A stretch of 64,000 nt of DNA from CAYYUA01 sp964542585 (GTDB lineage: Bacteria > Bacteroidota > Bacteroidia > CAILMK01 > CAYYUA01), in contig CAZIUI010000004.1 in NCBI GenBank assembly GCA_964542585.1, positions 1 through 64,000 of the forward strand. The letters are read 5' to 3'. The notes beneath the pieces were generated by a model. The model had not been told where the DNA came from and did not search any database. It worked only from the letters and a program-made list of their open reading frames with translations. The position numbers and the translations under genes were made by a program. Positions 26,893-35,603 of this stretch are shown piece after piece. The stretch's first letter is position 1; the number at the start of each line of letters is the position of its first letter.

Positions 26893-28552
26893 GCAAAGGG
26901 CCCACGGGCTGAGTTTCCGCAAGTGGATTGGTACCTTAGGGCTTACCCTTTTTTTATACGGTCCTGCTTTAGGACAGGTGGATGAAGAAATAAATATTGT
27001 TAAGTCCTATAAACCGGATTTAACAAAAGCCGTAAAAATTGATGCACAACCCAATGAGCCAGAGCTGAGCCTTAAAACACCAAAGCTTAAATACCAAACA
27101 GAGCCGGTTTTTATTAACCTAAAACCAGATAAATCACCATTACCAGGAGTTTCACTCGGAAAGCAAGAATTAGAGCCCCTGCGATACAACCACATTAAAC
27201 TAGGAGGGGGCAATTTTGCTAATTTATTAGCAGAAGCCACCTACAACACCAAAAGGAATAAAAGTCAATCATTAACAGCTTTTGCGCGCCACCATTCCGG
27301 TAGAGGACCCGTGGAAAACGCTAATTTTAGTGAGCAAATTCTAAGATTAAAGGGTAAACAGCTTTATGATAATGCTACTTTAACGGTTAAGCCATTTTTA
27401 AAGCGCAACCGCATACATCGTTATGGATACCAGTCAGATTCAAGCTTTAGCGAAAGTAACGTACGGCAAGATTACTTGCGCTATGGTATTCAAGCAGCCC
27501 TTCATAATAAACGCTCAGACTCCGGTGCCACTAGCTACCAGGCCAATGTTGATTTGGAAAACCTACAAACGCCTGACCAAGTAGGAGAAACGGACCTACA
27601 ATTAGGCGGCCATTTAATGGAGAATATAAATGACAATGCTGCCAGGATTGATGCTGAATACCGTTTCCTGGATTACAGAAGTGGCAATGGCAGTTTTCAA
27701 AGGAATGTCATAAAGTTTGGTGGACGGTACATTTTCCGGAACCTTAATAAGGGTAAAATAGAATTGGGCTTTCGTACAGCTTCGGTCGTGGACACCACTG
27801 AAAACACCTTTCATTTCTATCCTAACATCAAGTTTACATACCAGCTAATTCCAGATACGTTGACCTTTTTTGGAGGCATTAAGGGTGAACTAAAGCCAAA
27901 CACGTATGGGCAATTAACCAATCAGAACCCCTACCTCCGACAAGGAGTAAACCTTCGCAATACCAATGAGCAATTTAACCTGTTTGCAGGTGTTAAAGGT
28001 CATTTAGGTAACAAATTGGATTACCTGATGAGGTTAGCCTTCCTGAATGTGGAGGACATGCCGCTGTACGTAAATTCCAGGCGTTTTCAGAGGCGTTTTC
28101 AGTTGCGTTATGATACGGCCATTTCTACGGTATTAAGGTTACATACAGAGCTAAGTTTTCAGCCTGTTAATCACTTTCAGGTAGGCCTTAAGTTAGGTTT
28201 TAGAAACTTCAACATGGGGCAGGAGTTAGAACCATGGCATCGCCCAACTTTGGATTATCAAGTAAATGCGAGGTATAATTTTGGTAAAAAGGTGAGGCTT
28301 AGGGCCAGTATCCAAGGGTATGGGCAGCGCAAAGCCCTCATTTATGATAATGCCGGTGGTAACTCATTTAGCAGTACCAACCTTGATGCCATTCTGGATA
28401 TCAATACCGGGGTTGATTACCGGTTTTCAAAAACCTTCACCGCTTTTTTCAATTTCCGAAATCTGCTAGGGACAGAATACAAATACTGGAATCAATACCC
28501 TGTTAGGGGGTTTCATGTTACCGGGGGGCTAAAAGTTAACTTGTTTGAATAG
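26885..28552 (+). CDS. TonB-receptor-like outer-membrane beta-barrel without plug domain
   Basis: 555 residues. The signal peptide ends near GPALGQ (residue 31). A short periplasmic stretch reads EEINIVKSYKPDLTKAVKID, a signature I associate with the barrel partner of large TPR proteins in Bacteroidota. From about residue 100 the sequence alternates in the way of outer-membrane strands and ends KYWNQYPVRGFHVTGGLKVNLFE, with a terminal aromatic-x pattern and the RNLLGTEY segment typical of TonB-dependent receptor barrels. There is no TonB box, carboxypeptidase-like domain or plug, and at 555 residues it is much shorter than a full receptor. Its ATG lies within the end of the TPR gene. A transport role is not established. 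Confidence 0.75.
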   Translation: MNKQRAHGLSFRKWIGTLGLTLFLYGPALGQVDEEINIVKSYKPDLTKAVKIDAQPNEPELSLKTPKLKYQTEPVFINLKPDKSPLPGVSLGKQELEPLRYNHIKLGGGNFANLLAEATYNTKRNKSQSLTAFARHHSGRGPVENANFSEQILRLKGKQLYDNATLTVKPFLKRNRIHRYGYQSDSSFSESNVRQDYLRYGIQAALHNKRSDSGATSYQANVDLENLQTPDQVGETDLQLGGHLMENINDNAARIDAEYRFLDYRSGNGSFQRNVIKFGGRYIFRNLNKGKIELGFRTASVVDTTENTFHFYPNIKFTYQLIPDTLTFFGGIKGELKPNTYGQLTNQNPYLRQGVNLRNTNEQFNLFAGVKGHLGNKLDYLMRLAFLNVEDMPLYVNSRRFQRRFQLRYDTAISTVLRLHTELSFQPVNHFQVGLKLGFRNFNMGQELEPWHRPTLDYQVNARYNFGKKVRLRASIQGYGQRKALIYDNAGGNSFSSTNLDAILDINTGVDYRFSKTFTAFFNFRNLLGTEYKYWNQYPVRGFHVTGGLKVNLFE

Positions 28553-28633
28553 TTTTAATTTTTGGCCTGAGATTTGGTTACATCGGTAATAAAGGATGAA
28601 TTCACCCGTTACTTAGGATAGAATGATTCCGGT

Positions 28634-29236
28634 ATGCGACAGGTTTTAGGATTTATATTACTAATGGGATTTACCCTATTGCAGCCCGTAAAAGCTCAAG
28701 ATTTTCATTTGATGGAGGCAAGTGTAGAAGGCAATGATACGATACCCATGGCCACCCTTAAGCCCGTTGAAATTACCGGTAATATGGGTGAGAAAGGTAA
28801 GAATAAAAGAGCTTTGTACGCTGAGTTAATCCAGGATGTAAAGGTAACCCTACCTTACGCCCGGTTTTTTGCGGAAAAAATGCGGAAATTGGATAGTACG
28901 CTTAAAACGTTTGATGATAAGCGTAAGCGTGAGGCCTATCTCGAAAAGCAAGAAAAGAAGCTTAAAGAAGATCTGAAATCTGAACTCAAAGATCTGACTT
29001 ATGATCAGGGCAGAGTTCTCATAAAACTAATAAGCCGCGAAACGGATAAAACGACTTATAACCTCATCAAGCGATACAAAAGTGGGCTTAAAGCCACGAT
29101 GTGGCAGACAGCCGCGCGTGTTTTTAGTATGAATCTAAAGACAAGCTATAATAAACGGGAAGAAGAGGCACTAGAAAGGATACTAAAAGCCTTGGAACGC
29201 AGAGATGCCGATCTGAAAAAAGTTAGCGTTAATTAG
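28634..29236 (+). CDS. DUF4294 family protein
   Basis: 200 residues with a signal peptide (about 1-21, LQPVKAQ). The mature domain matches DUF4294: LIQDVKVTLPYARFFAEKM, then GRVLIKLISRETDKTTYNLIKRYKSG, MWQTAARVFSMNLKTSYN. The region is helical and strongly charged. DUF4294 proteins are common in Bacteroidota and have no known function; the name only states family membership. It follows the TPR/barrel pair by 81 bases on the same strand and could be the third gene of that transcript. Confidence 0.8.
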   Translation: MRQVLGFILLMGFTLLQPVKAQDFHLMEASVEGNDTIPMATLKPVEITGNMGEKGKNKRALYAELIQDVKVTLPYARFFAEKMRKLDSTLKTFDDKRKREAYLEKQEKKLKEDLKSELKDLTYDQGRVLIKLISRETDKTTYNLIKRYKSGLKATMWQTAARVFSMNLKTSYNKREEEALERILKALERRDADLKKVSVN

Positions 29237-29297
29237 TGTTGTTCTACCTAACTTAACCTGGCACCTTTAACCTTTCAATGGAAGAAGTCTCAGTGCC

Positions 29298-29489
29298 CTA
29301 ATCAGTTTTAGATTCCAACGAATCTTCCGATTCGGCTTTGCGCTCTGATTCCGTTTTTTCCTCCTCTTTTATTTGAAATTCTTCAGGTCTTTGGAAGGTT
29401 TTAACGGTAGCGTGCTTAAGGATATTGGAGCGATTTACCCTTTTAGTACGCCTTTTAATTTCACGCTTTGTTTGCTTACGATTCCTCAT
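29298..29489 (-). CDS. Small charged hypothetical protein
   Basis: 63 residues. The N-terminal half is strongly basic (MRNRKQTKREIKRRTKRVNR) and the C-terminal half strongly acidic. No hydrophobic segment or recognised domain is present. I accept it as real because a well-spaced Bacteroidota promoter lies just upstream and nothing else on that strand would use it. It could bind RNA or the ribosome through the basic half, but that is only a guess. It lies between the DUF4294 gene (convergent) and speA (same strand, 59 bases upstream). Confidence 0.5.
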   Translation of the reverse strand: MRNRKQTKREIKRRTKRVNRSNILKHATVKTFQRPEEFQIKEEEKTESERKAESEDSLESKTD

Positions 29490-29508
29490 AGCTAGTGATA
29501 AATTTGGT

Positions 29509-29542
29509 GCAAAAGTAAGGTTTTATATTGGGTAGTGCCAAA
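29509..29542 (-). promoter_or_regulatory. Bacteroidota promoter for the 63-residue gene
   Basis: On the minus strand TTTG (29542-29539), 21 bases, then TACTTTTGC (29517-29509) matches the -33/-7 consensus closely. It starts within 10 bases of the speA stop codon and points at the small charged-protein gene, with a predicted leader of about 15-20 bases. Confidence 0.6.
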
Positions 29543-29548
29543 ATCAGC

Positions 29549-30946
29549 TCATGTAGAATAACCTAGTAATCGCATCATTTCCTCGGGATCTTGGCCGCTT
29601 CTGTAAAGACGGTTATACCATTTACCATTTTGGTCTTCATCAATAAGTAAATGCTGCATACCGGGAATAAGACAGTGATGGATTCCTCCATATCCCCCTA
29701 AGCTTTCCTGGTAGGCCCCGGTGTAAAAGAATCCGATGATCAAACGGTTATCGGGATCATTTTGGGGTAAGAAAACCTGCCTTCCATGGATTTCTGCATT
29801 GTAATAATCCATACTATCACAAGTTAATCCCCCAATATTTACCCGCTTGTAGGGGGTATCCCATTTATTCACAGGTAAAAGAATAAACCTTTTACCTATA
29901 CCCCAGGCGTCTGGTAGGCTACTGATAATAGAATTATCAATGATATACCAGGACTCGGCATCGTTTTGTTGTTTTTCACCGATAACTCCCATGATGATGG
30001 CCCCACTTTCGGCTACTGTAAATTGCCCAAACTCCGTGAATAAATGAGGGGGAGCTACACCTCGTTCATGGCATATATCACGGATATTTTTTACAATCTG
30101 CGTGACCATGTAATTGTAATCGTAGTGAAAGTCTAAAGAATGGGGAACCGGAAGGCCACCTCCAATATCCAAACTATCCAATTCCGGACATTCCGCTTTG
30201 AGGTCGCAGTAGCAGTTAACTGCTTTTGTTAATTCATTCCAATAGTACGCTTCATCTTTTATTCCTGTATTAACGAAAAAATGGAGGATCTTAAGCCTAA
30301 TTTGGTCATCATTTTGGATTTGTTGTCGGTATACTTTCAGTAAGTCCTGCTTATTCATCCCTAGCCGGGAGGTGTAGAACTCAAATTGGGGTTCTTCTTC
30401 GGTAGCTAGCCTAAGCCCTACCTGGAAGGATTGGCTTAAGCCCTCCTTGTAAGCTTTTAGTTCATCAGGATTGTCAATGATGGGAATGGTATTGGTAAAC
30501 CCTGCATTTATAAATCCCATGATTTTTTGCTTGTAATCATGGGGTTTAAAACCATTACACAGAATAAAAGTCTGATCCCCCAATTTTTTTTCGGCTATTA
30601 ATTGGTTTACAATAGCCATATCAAAAGCGGAGGAGGTCTCAATATGAGCCCCATGGTCAAGGGCTTCGTTTAGCACAAAAGCAAAATGAGAACTTTTGGT
30701 GCAATAGCTTGGAATATAGTCCCCAGGATAGCCTAAGCTTTCAATAGCTTCTTTGAACAATGCTTTGGTTTCATCTACTTTCTTGCCGATCTGGGGTAAA
30801 TAGGTGATTCTCAGAGGTGTACCATAATAGGCAACCAGATCCATTAATGGTACTTGATGAAAAAGAAGGCCATCTTCGCCTAATTCAAAATCCAGGGTTG
30901 GCCATTCAAAAGTTTGCTCAACTAGTTCTTTATAATTGTAAGGCAT
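29549..30946 (-). CDS. speA: Biosynthetic arginine decarboxylase, short form
   Basis: 465 residues, shorter than the E. coli enzyme (about 660) but the length seen in Bacteroidota. PLP-dependent, fold-type III; removes CO2 from arginine to give agmatine for polyamine synthesis. The PLP lysine is K84 in SYCTKSSHFA. The glycine-rich phosphate loop is LDIGGGLPVPHS, FTEFGQFTVAESG follows, and the partner-subunit motif is GGLTCDSMDYY. It is divergent from an arginase-family gene with 59 bases between the start codons, which supports a shared arginine/polyamine role. A relaxed-specificity decarboxylase cannot be excluded from sequence. Confidence 0.88.
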   Translation of the reverse strand: MPYNYKELVEQTFEWPTLDFELGEDGLLFHQVPLMDLVAYYGTPLRITYLPQIGKKVDETKALFKEAIESLGYPGDYIPSYCTKSSHFAFVLNEALDHGAHIETSSAFDMAIVNQLIAEKKLGDQTFILCNGFKPHDYKQKIMGFINAGFTNTIPIIDNPDELKAYKEGLSQSFQVGLRLATEEEPQFEFYTSRLGMNKQDLLKVYRQQIQNDDQIRLKILHFFVNTGIKDEAYYWNELTKAVNCYCDLKAECPELDSLDIGGGLPVPHSLDFHYDYNYMVTQIVKNIRDICHERGVAPPHLFTEFGQFTVAESGAIIMGVIGEKQQNDAESWYIIDNSIISSLPDAWGIGKRFILLPVNKWDTPYKRVNIGGLTCDSMDYYNAEIHGRQVFLPQNDPDNRLIIGFFYTGAYQESLGGYGGIHHCLIPGMQHLLIDEDQNGKWYNRLYRSGQDPEEMMRLLGYST

Positions 30947-31005
30947 TGATAAGCATAACCGATTTATTAAGGTTGCAATGATTCAAACAATGATATTTAT
31001 CCACT

Positions 31006-31947
31006 ATGGCGGACATCCATCTCCTCCAATGCCCATCCGAAATAGGGGCCGGAACTCGTGGCGCAAGCTTAGGACCACAAGCAGTGCAAATAAACGCAGC
31101 AGAACAAAACTTTCCACTTTTTGAGAAGGTTTCTCTGAGCCAGGTACCATCTAAAGCCATTTATCCTTATCACGCTCATTCCGCATCGTTAAACTATACT
31201 CAGGAATTTGTGAACTTGTATAATTCTATTTACGCTACGCTGGCTCCTCGTGTTTGTGCCCATGATCGCCATTTGATTTTTTCGGGAGATCATTCCAGTG
31301 CAGCGGGGTTATTCGGCACTTTTAAAGATCAGATGCCGGATCATAAGTGGGGTTTAATATGGATTGACGCCCACGGTGATCTCCACACGCCTTATACTAC
31401 GCCTTCAGGTAATTACCATGGGATGCCAGTGGCTAATATTCTAGGCCTAAATAACAAAGCAAATGCCATCCGCGAAGTAGATCAAGCTACTTCTGCTAAT
31501 TGGTTAGCTATGCAACAATTAGGCGACCAGCAAATAAATCCTAAATTAAAAACCGAGAATGTTTTTTTTATTGATATCAGGGACCTTGAAAAGGAAGAGT
31601 GGGACCTGATTCATCACTACAACATGCCCTTTACGTCCCCGCAATTACGTCAGAATGAGGGAATAAACGGGATCCGACAAAGGATTCTGAATTTTGCCAA
31701 ACAATTTGACGCCTTGTATGTATCATTTGATGTGGATAGCTTGGATGCCGCGCTTGTTCCAGGTACTGGTACGCCAGTAGAAAACGGCTTATCCTGGGAA
31801 GAAGCTGAAACGTTAATTGGCGCTGTTTGGTCCCTGCCTCAAATTAAAGCACTTGAGATCACCGAAATCAATCCTCTTAAGGACCATTTGAATAGTATCG
31901 CTAATCATATTAATAAGACTCTTCAAAACGTTATGGGATTATCCTAA
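31006..31947 (+). CDS. Arginase-family ureohydrolase (arginase or agmatinase)
   Basis: 313 residues. A binuclear manganese hydrolase that splits urea from a guanidino substrate. All six metal ligands are present: H96 (SGDHSSA), D121, H123 and D125 (WIDAHGDLHTP), D242 and D244 (SFDVDSLDAALVPGTGTP). The stretch following the second motif, TPYTTPSGNYHGMPVA, resembles arginase (SGN-HG-P) more than agmatinase. The divergent arginine decarboxylase next door would make agmatine, which argues the other way. I therefore leave the substrate open and give no gene symbol. Confidence 0.85.
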   Translation: MADIHLLQCPSEIGAGTRGASLGPQAVQINAAEQNFPLFEKVSLSQVPSKAIYPYHAHSASLNYTQEFVNLYNSIYATLAPRVCAHDRHLIFSGDHSSAAGLFGTFKDQMPDHKWGLIWIDAHGDLHTPYTTPSGNYHGMPVANILGLNNKANAIREVDQATSANWLAMQQLGDQQINPKLKTENVFFIDIRDLEKEEWDLIHHYNMPFTSPQLRQNEGINGIRQRILNFAKQFDALYVSFDVDSLDAALVPGTGTPVENGLSWEEAETLIGAVWSLPQIKALEITEINPLKDHLNSIANHINKTLQNVMGLS

Positions 31948-31976
31948 CTCCTCCAAACCATTTTTAAAACCATACT

Positions 31977-32681
31977 ATGCATTATTTGAAGTTGGGCTTA
32001 ATTAGTCTCATTGGGCTTGTAACCCTATTTGAGCCTGTGGGTGCGCAAAATGATGAAAGCCTAATACGGTTTGGTGCTCAATTTGGGGTTGGAATAGGTG
32101 GAATTCAGGGACCCGGAGCCCCTGACCAGTCTACGAATTCCAAGAGCGGCCTGGCTTTTGGAGTAGAAGCCAGCTTACCCTTTGAATCAACGCCATTTGC
32201 CATTTTACCAGGTATTCAATTTATGAGGAAAGGCAGTAGTGTAGAAGCAGGTAAAACGGATTACGATATCAAGCTTGATTACCTACAGTTTCCTTTATTA
32301 GCTGAGGTGAGTTTTGGCGATCAGATTGCTTTTTTCAGCCAAATAGGGCCTTATATGGGGTTACTTCAGCAGGCAAGGAGAGAGGGTAGGGTTATTCAGG
32401 GTACCAATCCATTTACCGGTGAAACCACTACCAAAGAGACTGATGAAAGTATCAGATCGGGTGTTAAAAACTTTGAAATGGGGATTAAAGGCGGTTTTGG
32501 CGTACGATTCCCCTTTTTTAATGGGCAACTGGGTTTTCGGGTTCTGCTAAGTAGAGGTTTGACGCCAATAGACAAGCCAAGTGCTACCAATATTTTTGAC
32601 AATCAAGATTTAAGGGGGGATATTTTCAACCGCGTTGTGAATATTAGGGCCCATTACCGCTTGCCCTTAGCATCTTTTTAA
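31977..32681 (+). CDS. PorT-like outer-membrane beta-barrel protein
   Basis: 234 residues with a signal peptide (about 1-23, FEPVGAQ). The mature part is built of alternating strands typical of the small 8-stranded barrel family (OMP_b-brl_2): GAQFGVGIGG, LDYLQFPLLAEVSFG, AFFSQIGPYMGLL, GIKGGFGVRFPF and a C-terminal VVNIRAHYRLPLASF ending in Phe. The YLQFPLL segment is characteristic of this family. Names such as PorT are given to relatives, but a secretion role is not implied here. It follows the arginase-family gene by 29 bases. Confidence 0.75.
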   Translation: MHYLKLGLISLIGLVTLFEPVGAQNDESLIRFGAQFGVGIGGIQGPGAPDQSTNSKSGLAFGVEASLPFESTPFAILPGIQFMRKGSSVEAGKTDYDIKLDYLQFPLLAEVSFGDQIAFFSQIGPYMGLLQQARREGRVIQGTNPFTGETTTKETDESIRSGVKNFEMGIKGGFGVRFPFFNGQLGFRVLLSRGLTPIDKPSATNIFDNQDLRGDIFNRVVNIRAHYRLPLASF

Positions 32682-32692
32682 ACCTGAGCTCA

Positions 32693-33295
32693 TTAAGCAT
32701 TTAAGCCAAAAGTGGCATTAATTACTTGGTGTACAATTCTGGGGTAGTGATTTAACTCTAATTGTCTAACCCGCTGTTCAATATCTTCTATTGAGTCCTT
32801 AGAGGGATCTAGGGAGCAGGTTACCTGCTCAATTATCTGGCCGTCATCGTAAGCCTCATTCACATAGTGTACGGTTATACCGGTTACGGTTTGCCGGTCA
32901 GCTTTTACAGCTTCATGTACAGCTTTTCCATACATGCCCTTACCGCCATAGTAAGGAAGGAGGGCCGGATGGATATTGACGATTTTACCGGGATAAGCTC
33001 TCACAATAGATGCTGGCATAAGGAGTAAGAAACCTGCTAATACTATAAAGTCGATTTGGCTCTTTTGTAAAACTTTTAAAATTTTATTATCTTGTTGGTA
33101 GAAGCTTGATTTACTAAAAATTATAGGGGTGATTTTATGAGCTTCTCCAACTTGGATTACCCCTGCTCTTGATTTATTTGTAGCTATTAATTCCACTTCA
33201 ATGGAGGGGGTGTCTCTGAAGTAGTTTATTAAAGCATCTGCATTGTTACCACTTCCAGAAGCAACTATAGCTATGCGAACGGGGTCGGAATTCAT
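32693..33295 (-). CDS. purN: Phosphoribosylglycinamide formyltransferase
   Basis: About 200 residues from ATG 33295. It transfers a formyl group from 10-formyl-THF to GAR in de novo purine synthesis. Diagnostic features: the N-terminal VRIAIVASGSGNNADALI, NKSRAGVI, and the catalytic segment NIHPALLPYYGGKGMYG with Asn-x-His, followed by TGITVHYVNEAYDDG with the catalytic Asp. A TTG at 33307 would add MLLP, but the ATG is preferred because the family begins about there. It is 12 bases after the rnc stop, the last gene of the acpP-fabF-rnc-purN run. Confidence 0.92.
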   Translation of the reverse strand: MNSDPVRIAIVASGSGNNADALINYFRDTPSIEVELIATNKSRAGVIQVGEAHKITPIIFSKSSFYQQDNKILKVLQKSQIDFIVLAGFLLLMPASIVRAYPGKIVNIHPALLPYYGGKGMYGKAVHEAVKADRQTVTGITVHYVNEAYDDGQIIEQVTCSLDPSKDSIEDIEQRVRQLELNHYPRIVHQVINATFGLNA

Positions 33296-33307
33296 AGGGA
33301 GAAGCAA

Positions 33308-34039
33308 TCAATGAATCAGTTCTTGTTGTAGCTTTTCAAGTGTCTTGCGGGCGACTTCCTGTTCTGCTGCCTTTTTTCTTTGACCTACGGCAGTACTGCA
33401 TAGCTCACCATTGATCCAGGTACTAACAGTAAATGTCGGTGGCGAACTTGTTTCATCCTGATGGTCAAGATGAAATTCTAACCCCGCTCCTTGCTGCTGC
33501 GCCCATTCTATCATCCTACTCTTGTAGTTCTTATCGCTCTTAAGGAGGTTGTCAAAATCAACTAGCGGTTTCAATATGTTACCTTCTAGGAATTTATAAG
33601 TGAAGGAATACCCTTTATCAATAAAGATTGCACCCAGCAAAGCTTCCAGGGCATTGCCATAAAGGGTTTCAGAACTTTTAGGATTATAATTTAAGCTGGG
33701 ATCGTACTGTAGGAAGCTGGGGATTCCTAAGGCTTTACTCCAATTATTGAGTGTAGAGCGGTTAGCAAGGTTTGCTCGCATCTTGGTGAGGTCTCCTTCA
33801 TCCACGTCTGGAAATTTGTGAAAAAGGATTTCCGCTAAAATATTACTCAGAACTGCATCTCCCAAAAATTCTAGTCGCTCATTGTGCTGCCCTTTATGAG
33901 GAGATGACCGGTGAGAGAAAGCGATTTGATACAATGCTGTATTACCAGGCCTAAAACCGAATTGGTAAAAGACGCTCGCATCGAAGTGATTCGAATTCTT
34001 AAAAAGGAGTGGAAGATATTGAGCTAGGCGTTTTAGCAA
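33308..34039 (-). CDS. rnc: Ribonuclease III
   Basis: 243 residues, starting at TTG (34039); no ATG lies in frame before the catalytic domain. It cleaves double-stranded RNA in rRNA and mRNA processing. The signature NERLEFLGDAVL gives E57 and D61; the second metal segment YGNALEALLGAIFIDKG gives N129 and E132. N129 sits where E. coli has D114, an unusual replacement. The double-stranded RNA-binding domain spans about 165-243 with GQRKKAAEQEVARKTLE. fabF ends 11 bases upstream, a neighbour typical of this gene. Confidence 0.92.
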   Translation of the reverse strand: MLKRLAQYLPLLFKNSNHFDASVFYQFGFRPGNTALYQIAFSHRSSPHKGQHNERLEFLGDAVLSNILAEILFHKFPDVDEGDLTKMRANLANRSTLNNWSKALGIPSFLQYDPSLNYNPKSSETLYGNALEALLGAIFIDKGYSFTYKFLEGNILKPLVDFDNLLKSDKNYKSRMIEWAQQQGAGLEFHLDHQDETSSPPTFTVSTWINGELCSTAVGQRKKAAEQEVARKTLEKLQQELIH

Positions 34040-34050
34040 CGCAAAAGGAT

Positions 34051-35307
34051 TTAGAAATCCTCAAATTTTTTGAAGATCAAAGAGGCATTATGTCCACCAA
34101 ATCCGAACGTATTGGTCATGGCATAGCTAACCTTTCTATGCTCAGCCTCGTGGAAAGTCAGGTTAAGGTTGGGATCAATATTGGGGTCATCCTCAAAATG
34201 ATTAATGGTAGGAGGAACGGTATCCTCAGCCGCAGCCATGACTGTAGAGACCGCTTCTATAGCACCGGCTGCTCCTAGTAAATGACCAGTCATGGATTTG
34301 GTAGAACTGATATTAAGGTTGTAAGCATGGTCACCAAACACCTGCTGTATAGCATTCAACTCTGCTATATCCCCTTGCGGTGTAGAAGTGCCGTGAACGT
34401 TTATGTAATCAATATCAGTGTAGTTAAGATCCGCTTCTGCCAGTGCATTTTGCATAACCAAGCAGGCCCCATCGCCATTTGGATCCGGGGCAGTCAAGTG
34501 ATAAGCATCTGCTGACATCCCTCCACCTAATAGCTCTGCATATACTTTCGCTCCTCTGGCTCTTGCGTGTTCAAGTTCCTCTAAAACCAAGGAGCAACTT
34601 CCTTCACCTAGGACAAAACCATCTCTGTTATTGTCAAAAGGTCTTGAAGCCGTTTCAGGGTTATCATTCCGCTCAGAAAGGGCCTTCATGGAATTAAACC
34701 CGCCAATAGCAGCCTCTATGATAGAAGCTTCCGAACCCCCTGTAATCATTGCATCATTCTTTCCCCACTTAATGTAATTGTAAGCTTCTGTGATGGCATT
34801 TCCTGAAGATGCACAGGCTGATACAGTCGCATAATTGACTCCTTGTAAACCATAACGCATGGAAATATTACCAGAAGCTATATCGATGATCATTTTCGGA
34901 ATAAAAAAGGGACTAAACTTAGGAGTTCCATCGCCTTTAGCAAAGTTGCTAACCTCATCCTGGAAGGTTTTCAGACCACCAATTCCAGAACCCCAAATTA
35001 CCCCAATCCGGGTTTTATCCAATTGTTCAAAATCCAGATTGCCGTCCCGAACCGCTTCGTCAGTTGAAACCAAAGCGTATTGGGAGAAAGGATCTAATTT
35101 TCGCGATTCCTTGCGGTCAAAATAGTCACCTGCATTGTAATCCGTCACCTCACAAGCAAACCGTGTTTTAAAATTGCTGGCGTCAAAATGAGTGATGGGG
35201 GAAGCTCCACTCTTTCCCGCTAGGAGGTTTTGCCAGAAAGTTGGAAGGTCAGCGCCTAATGGCGTAAGCGCTCCAATACCTGTAACAACGACTCTTCTGT
35301 TGCCCAT
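34051..35307 (-). CDS. fabF: 3-oxoacyl-ACP synthase II
   Basis: 418 residues, KAS II type. It condenses malonyl-ACP with acyl-ACP in fatty acid elongation. The catalytic triad is C165 (VSACASSG), H305 (NVHGTSTPQGD) and H342 (SMTGHLLGAAG), with K337 in STKSMTGH. The C-terminal NTFGFGGHNASL is intact. ATG at 35307, 29 bases after acpP, so the two fatty acid genes are one transcript that continues into rnc and purN. Confidence 0.96.
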   Translation of the reverse strand: MGNRRVVVTGIGALTPLGADLPTFWQNLLAGKSGASPITHFDASNFKTRFACEVTDYNAGDYFDRKESRKLDPFSQYALVSTDEAVRDGNLDFEQLDKTRIGVIWGSGIGGLKTFQDEVSNFAKGDGTPKFSPFFIPKMIIDIASGNISMRYGLQGVNYATVSACASSGNAITEAYNYIKWGKNDAMITGGSEASIIEAAIGGFNSMKALSERNDNPETASRPFDNNRDGFVLGEGSCSLVLEELEHARARGAKVYAELLGGGMSADAYHLTAPDPNGDGACLVMQNALAEADLNYTDIDYINVHGTSTPQGDIAELNAIQQVFGDHAYNLNISSTKSMTGHLLGAAGAIEAVSTVMAAAEDTVPPTINHFEDDPNIDPNLNLTFHEAEHRKVSYAMTNTFGFGGHNASLIFKKFEDF

Positions 35308-35336
35308 TCAAATAATAGTGGTAAAAGGGTGAGTTA

Positions 35337-35603
35337 TTAAGTTGCTTCGTTACTCTCACTTTGGTTGCTATTCAATTGCTCCTCGAGGTAGGAGATAGCT
35401 TGGCCTACCGTTGTAATATTCTCCGCCTGCTCGTCTGGAATGGAAACGTTAAATTCTTTCTCAAATTCCATGATGAGCTCCACGGTATCGAGGGAATCTG
35501 CACCTAAGTCATTGGTGAAGCTGGCTTCAGAGGTTACTTCGTTTTCATCAACTCCCAGCTTTTCTACAATGATGGATTTTACCTTAGTTGCAATGTCTGA
35601 CAT
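35337..35603 (-). CDS. acpP: Acyl carrier protein
   Basis: 88 residues, acidic. The phosphopantetheine attachment serine is S37 in GADSLDTVELIMEFE. It carries growing acyl chains in fatty acid synthesis. A short Ser/Asn/Glu-rich tail extends past the usual 78-residue core. First gene of the acpP-fabF-rnc-purN run. Upstream on the minus strand GACCTTTGC (around 35630) resembles a -7 element with one mismatch. Confidence 0.96.
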   Translation of the reverse strand: MSDIATKVKSIIVEKLGVDENEVTSEASFTNDLGADSLDTVELIMEFEKEFNVSIPDEQAENITTVGQAISYLEEQLNSNQSESNEAT

